Assembly (NCBI GenBank): GCA_945862455.1
Contig: CAMAXU010000007.1
Coordinates: 1 to 57,500, forward strand
Direction: 5' to 3'
From: Rickettsia typhi
GTDB taxonomy: Bacteria > Pseudomonadota > Alphaproteobacteria > Rickettsiales > UBA1997
DNA length: 57,500 bases
The position numbers and the translations under genes were made by a program. Shown here piece by piece: positions 55,954-57,500 of this stretch (position 1 is its first letter; every line of letters begins with the position of its first letter). The notes under the pieces are model-generated. The model saw nothing but the letters and a program-made list of their open reading frames with translations, did no database searches and was not told where the DNA came from.

Positions 55954-56177
55954 ATAATATCAAAAAGTGATATTAAAAACTAGATGTACGTGCGTTTCAA
56001 AAAATTTAGAATTGCGAAAAGTTCGACGAAAAAGTTGATTTGCGACAGCGCCATAATATCAAAAAGTGATATTAAAAACTAGATGTACGTGCGTTTCAAA
56101 AAATTTAGAATTGCGAAAAGTTCGACGAAAAAGTTGATTTGCGACAGCGCCATAATATCAAAAAGTGATATTAAAAA
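55954..56177 (+). repeat. 99-bp tandem repeat, 2 full copies and 26 bases of a third
   Basis: Copies 55954-56052 and 56053-56151 are identical over 99 bases; 56152-56177 repeats the first 26. Each copy begins with a 21-base hairpin (8-bp stem TAATATCA/TGATATTA, loop AAAAG), giving three hairpins exactly 99 bases apart (55955, 56054, 56153). Across the junction, each period holds a full frame of 32 codons plus TAG, and TAG is directly followed by the next ATG (frames begin at 55984 and 56083). Perfect identity implies recent expansion. Confidence 0.95.
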
Positions 56178-56337
56178 TGCTTTGTGTAATTTTTATACGA
56201 AGCAGATTATATGCCAAAAAGACAAAGTTGGTTGCGGGAGTTTGCTGCCGGAGTATGAATTTGTGTTTTGGTATATTCTTCGCGTAAAACCCCGCCATTA
56301 CATAACTCTTACAAATATAACTAATGAAAATTGCTAA
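56083..56337 (+). CDS. Doubtful small frame running from the repeat into holA
   Basis: 84 residues from the second repeat ATG; because the third copy is truncated before its TAG, the frame continues with NALCNFYTKQIICQKDK and ends 14 bases inside holA. It is rich in basic residues and cysteines, with no recognised domain or ribosome-binding site. It may be the parent from which the 99-bp unit was duplicated, a remnant, or chance. Confidence 0.25.
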   Translation: MYVRFKKFRIAKSSTKKLICDSAIISKSDIKNALCNFYTKQIICQKDKVGCGSLLPEYEFVFWYILRVKPRHYITLTNITNENC

Positions 56338-57358
56338 CGCACAGATTGATTTTTATATCCAAAAAATTGCCCAAGAAAAAGTCGCCGGATGCTTGGTATT
56401 TGGACCTGAAACATCGGTTGTAAATTATAGATTTGATATGATTTCTAAGAAGATTTCACCAGATTTATCTGATCCATTTATGGTCACAAACCTAAGCAAA
56501 GAGCGTCTTTTGGAGGATAAAGGAATTTTAGCTGACGAGTTTTTTTCTTACTCAATGTTGGGCGGAAGAAAATTAATTTTGATGAAAGATGTTGATATTG
56601 CTGCCGGTACGGCGCTTAAGATTCTTTTTGAAGATCGTGATTTTGCTAAAAAAAGTGATAATTTTATTTTGATTCAAGCCGGCGACTTGGATAAATCATC
56701 TCCTCTGCGTAAGGCTGCGGAAGATAATCCAAATTTCGCAGTAATCGCTTGTTATGAAGATGATGAGCGTGTAATTAAAAAATTTATTGAAAATGAATTA
56801 GCATCAAAGCAAGTAAAATCAAGCTCTCAGACCATTGACTTATTAATAGAAAAGTTCGGAAAAAATCGCCAAATCATTCTTTCTGAACTCGAAAAAATCA
56901 CGGTTTTTCTAGGTGAAAACAAGGTTTTAACAACAGAGCTTGCAGATAAGCTGACAGCCTCTGAAGGTGAAATTACAGCTAATGAATTTGTGATGAATTT
57001 TGCAGCACGAAAATTTGATATCGCATTACAACAAACAGAAAAGCTTTTTAAAGATGGTTTTGAACCTATTGCCTTGATTCGTTTTCTCTCAAATTACCTT
57101 CAAAAGCTTTATCACTGTAGAATTAAAACCGAATTAGGTAAGGAAAATTTTGAAGAAGTTGTGAAGTCGCAACGTCTTTTTTTCAAAACAGAAATCGAAT
57201 TTCGGAAGCATTTGACGAGTCTTCCATTGCAGTTTTTAACCAAAAATTTACAGGAATTAGCAGAATTGGAGATAAATATTAAAAAAGGCATAATGCCAGG
57301 AAAGCTTGTGTTTACTGCTTTCGTACAAAATTGTTTGAGAAAAAATAAAAATATTTAA
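56324..57358 (+). CDS. holA: DNA polymerase III delta subunit
   Basis: 344 residues. It shows the HolA layout: an N-terminal pseudo-ATPase domain with GCLVFGPETSVVNYRFDMI, FSYSMLGGRKLILMKDVD in the middle, and the C-terminal collar with GFEPIALIRFLSNYLQKLY. Delta opens the sliding clamp in the clamp loader. It is often near leuS-lptE; here it stands alone after the repeat region. Confidence 0.9.
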   Translation: MKIANAQIDFYIQKIAQEKVAGCLVFGPETSVVNYRFDMISKKISPDLSDPFMVTNLSKERLLEDKGILADEFFSYSMLGGRKLILMKDVDIAAGTALKILFEDRDFAKKSDNFILIQAGDLDKSSPLRKAAEDNPNFAVIACYEDDERVIKKFIENELASKQVKSSSQTIDLLIEKFGKNRQIILSELEKITVFLGENKVLTTELADKLTASEGEITANEFVMNFAARKFDIALQQTEKLFKDGFEPIALIRFLSNYLQKLYHCRIKTELGKENFEEVVKSQRLFFKTEIEFRKHLTSLPLQFLTKNLQELAELEINIKKGIMPGKLVFTAFVQNCLRKNKNI

Positions 57359-57377
57359 CAAATATTGATTTGCCTGC

Positions 57378-57405
57378 TTGACAAAAGAAAAGTTGGACCT
57401 AAATT
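57378..57405 (+). promoter_or_regulatory. Strong candidate promoter at the right edge
   Basis: TTGACA (57378-57383, perfect) and TAAATT (57400-57405) with a 16-base spacer, followed at once by GCGCCGC and TCCTTCGGA as after the rpmH promoter. The remaining 95 bases contain a hairpin (57443-57470) and no start of a recognisable gene. The pattern suits a strongly growth-regulated gene, perhaps a stable RNA or translation gene, just beyond the window. Confidence 0.6.
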
Positions 57406-57500
57406 GCGCCGCTCCTTCGGAAATGACTTTCTGAATTTTTCCCTGATTTTTGAAAAGAAATTCAAATCAGCTTAACCGCTGAAGATAAATTTCTTTTGCC

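Noticed and set aside
55954-56177. CRISPR array
   Set aside because: The 99-bp units are contiguous and identical, with no unique spacers and no cas genes in the window.

Overview
The window is 57.5 kb of low-GC, gene-dense bacterial DNA. It most likely comes from a member of the Alphaproteobacteria, probably Rickettsiales or a near relative. This is inferred from three things: the ribosomal gene order (tuf-rpsJ, and secY-adk-rpsM with no infA or rpmJ between), the fixH-fixI-ccoS block, and a Rickettsiales-style virB4 next to gltA. Long-form S14, the GatB transamidation route and a RatA/Coq10-type START protein fit this. No rRNA, tRNA or CRISPR array was recognised.

Bases 1-13510 are an uninterrupted S10-spc-alpha ribosomal block, from the 3' end of tuf to rplQ, with secY and adk embedded. 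Genes are 0-20 bases apart or overlap. rplS follows under its own probable promoter and a strong intrinsic terminator, which lies inside the start of a small lipoprotein gene. Next come a small membrane protein, ubiB, acs coupled to panD, and rpmH-rnpA running straight into fixH-fixI-ccoS (cbb3 oxidase assembly and copper supply). Envelope genes follow: a SPOR lipoprotein, an unknown lipoprotein and a PBP5-type carboxypeptidase. After these are ybaB, a lone trpF and a KimA/KUP-like permease.

Bases 27878-30825 hold a tight minus-strand operon, queD-ybgC-ffh-phhB-ratA. Divergent from it are hisI (no other his gene in view), alr and a single-chain 1265-residue restriction-modification enzyme (nuclease, adenine methylase and two target-recognition domains) resembling type IIB enzymes. 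A small secreted protein, a bidirectional terminator and a 126-base inverted-repeat element separate it from a minus-strand run mntA-hepT-membrane protein-lpdA, in which a nucleotidyltransferase/HEPN toxin-antitoxin pair is joined to a two-helix membrane protein. mnmA, gltA and virB4 follow.

From 44.5 kb, virB4 converges on a minus-strand run gyrA-BRO protein-membrane protein-gatB, with a large extragenic palindrome at the junction. dapB, a membrane protein and tilS then converge on a TonB-ExbB-ExbD-PepSY operon, probably for energised uptake of an iron chelate or similar substrate. A degraded stretch with a 99-bp tandem repeat, each unit of which is a complete 33-codon reading frame, lies before holA. 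The window ends with a promoter whose GC-rich start region matches that of rpmH.

The least explained parts are the 99-bp repeat, the 126-base inverted-repeat element, the two accessory cassettes that end in small membrane proteins, and the terminator embedded in a signal-peptide coding region.
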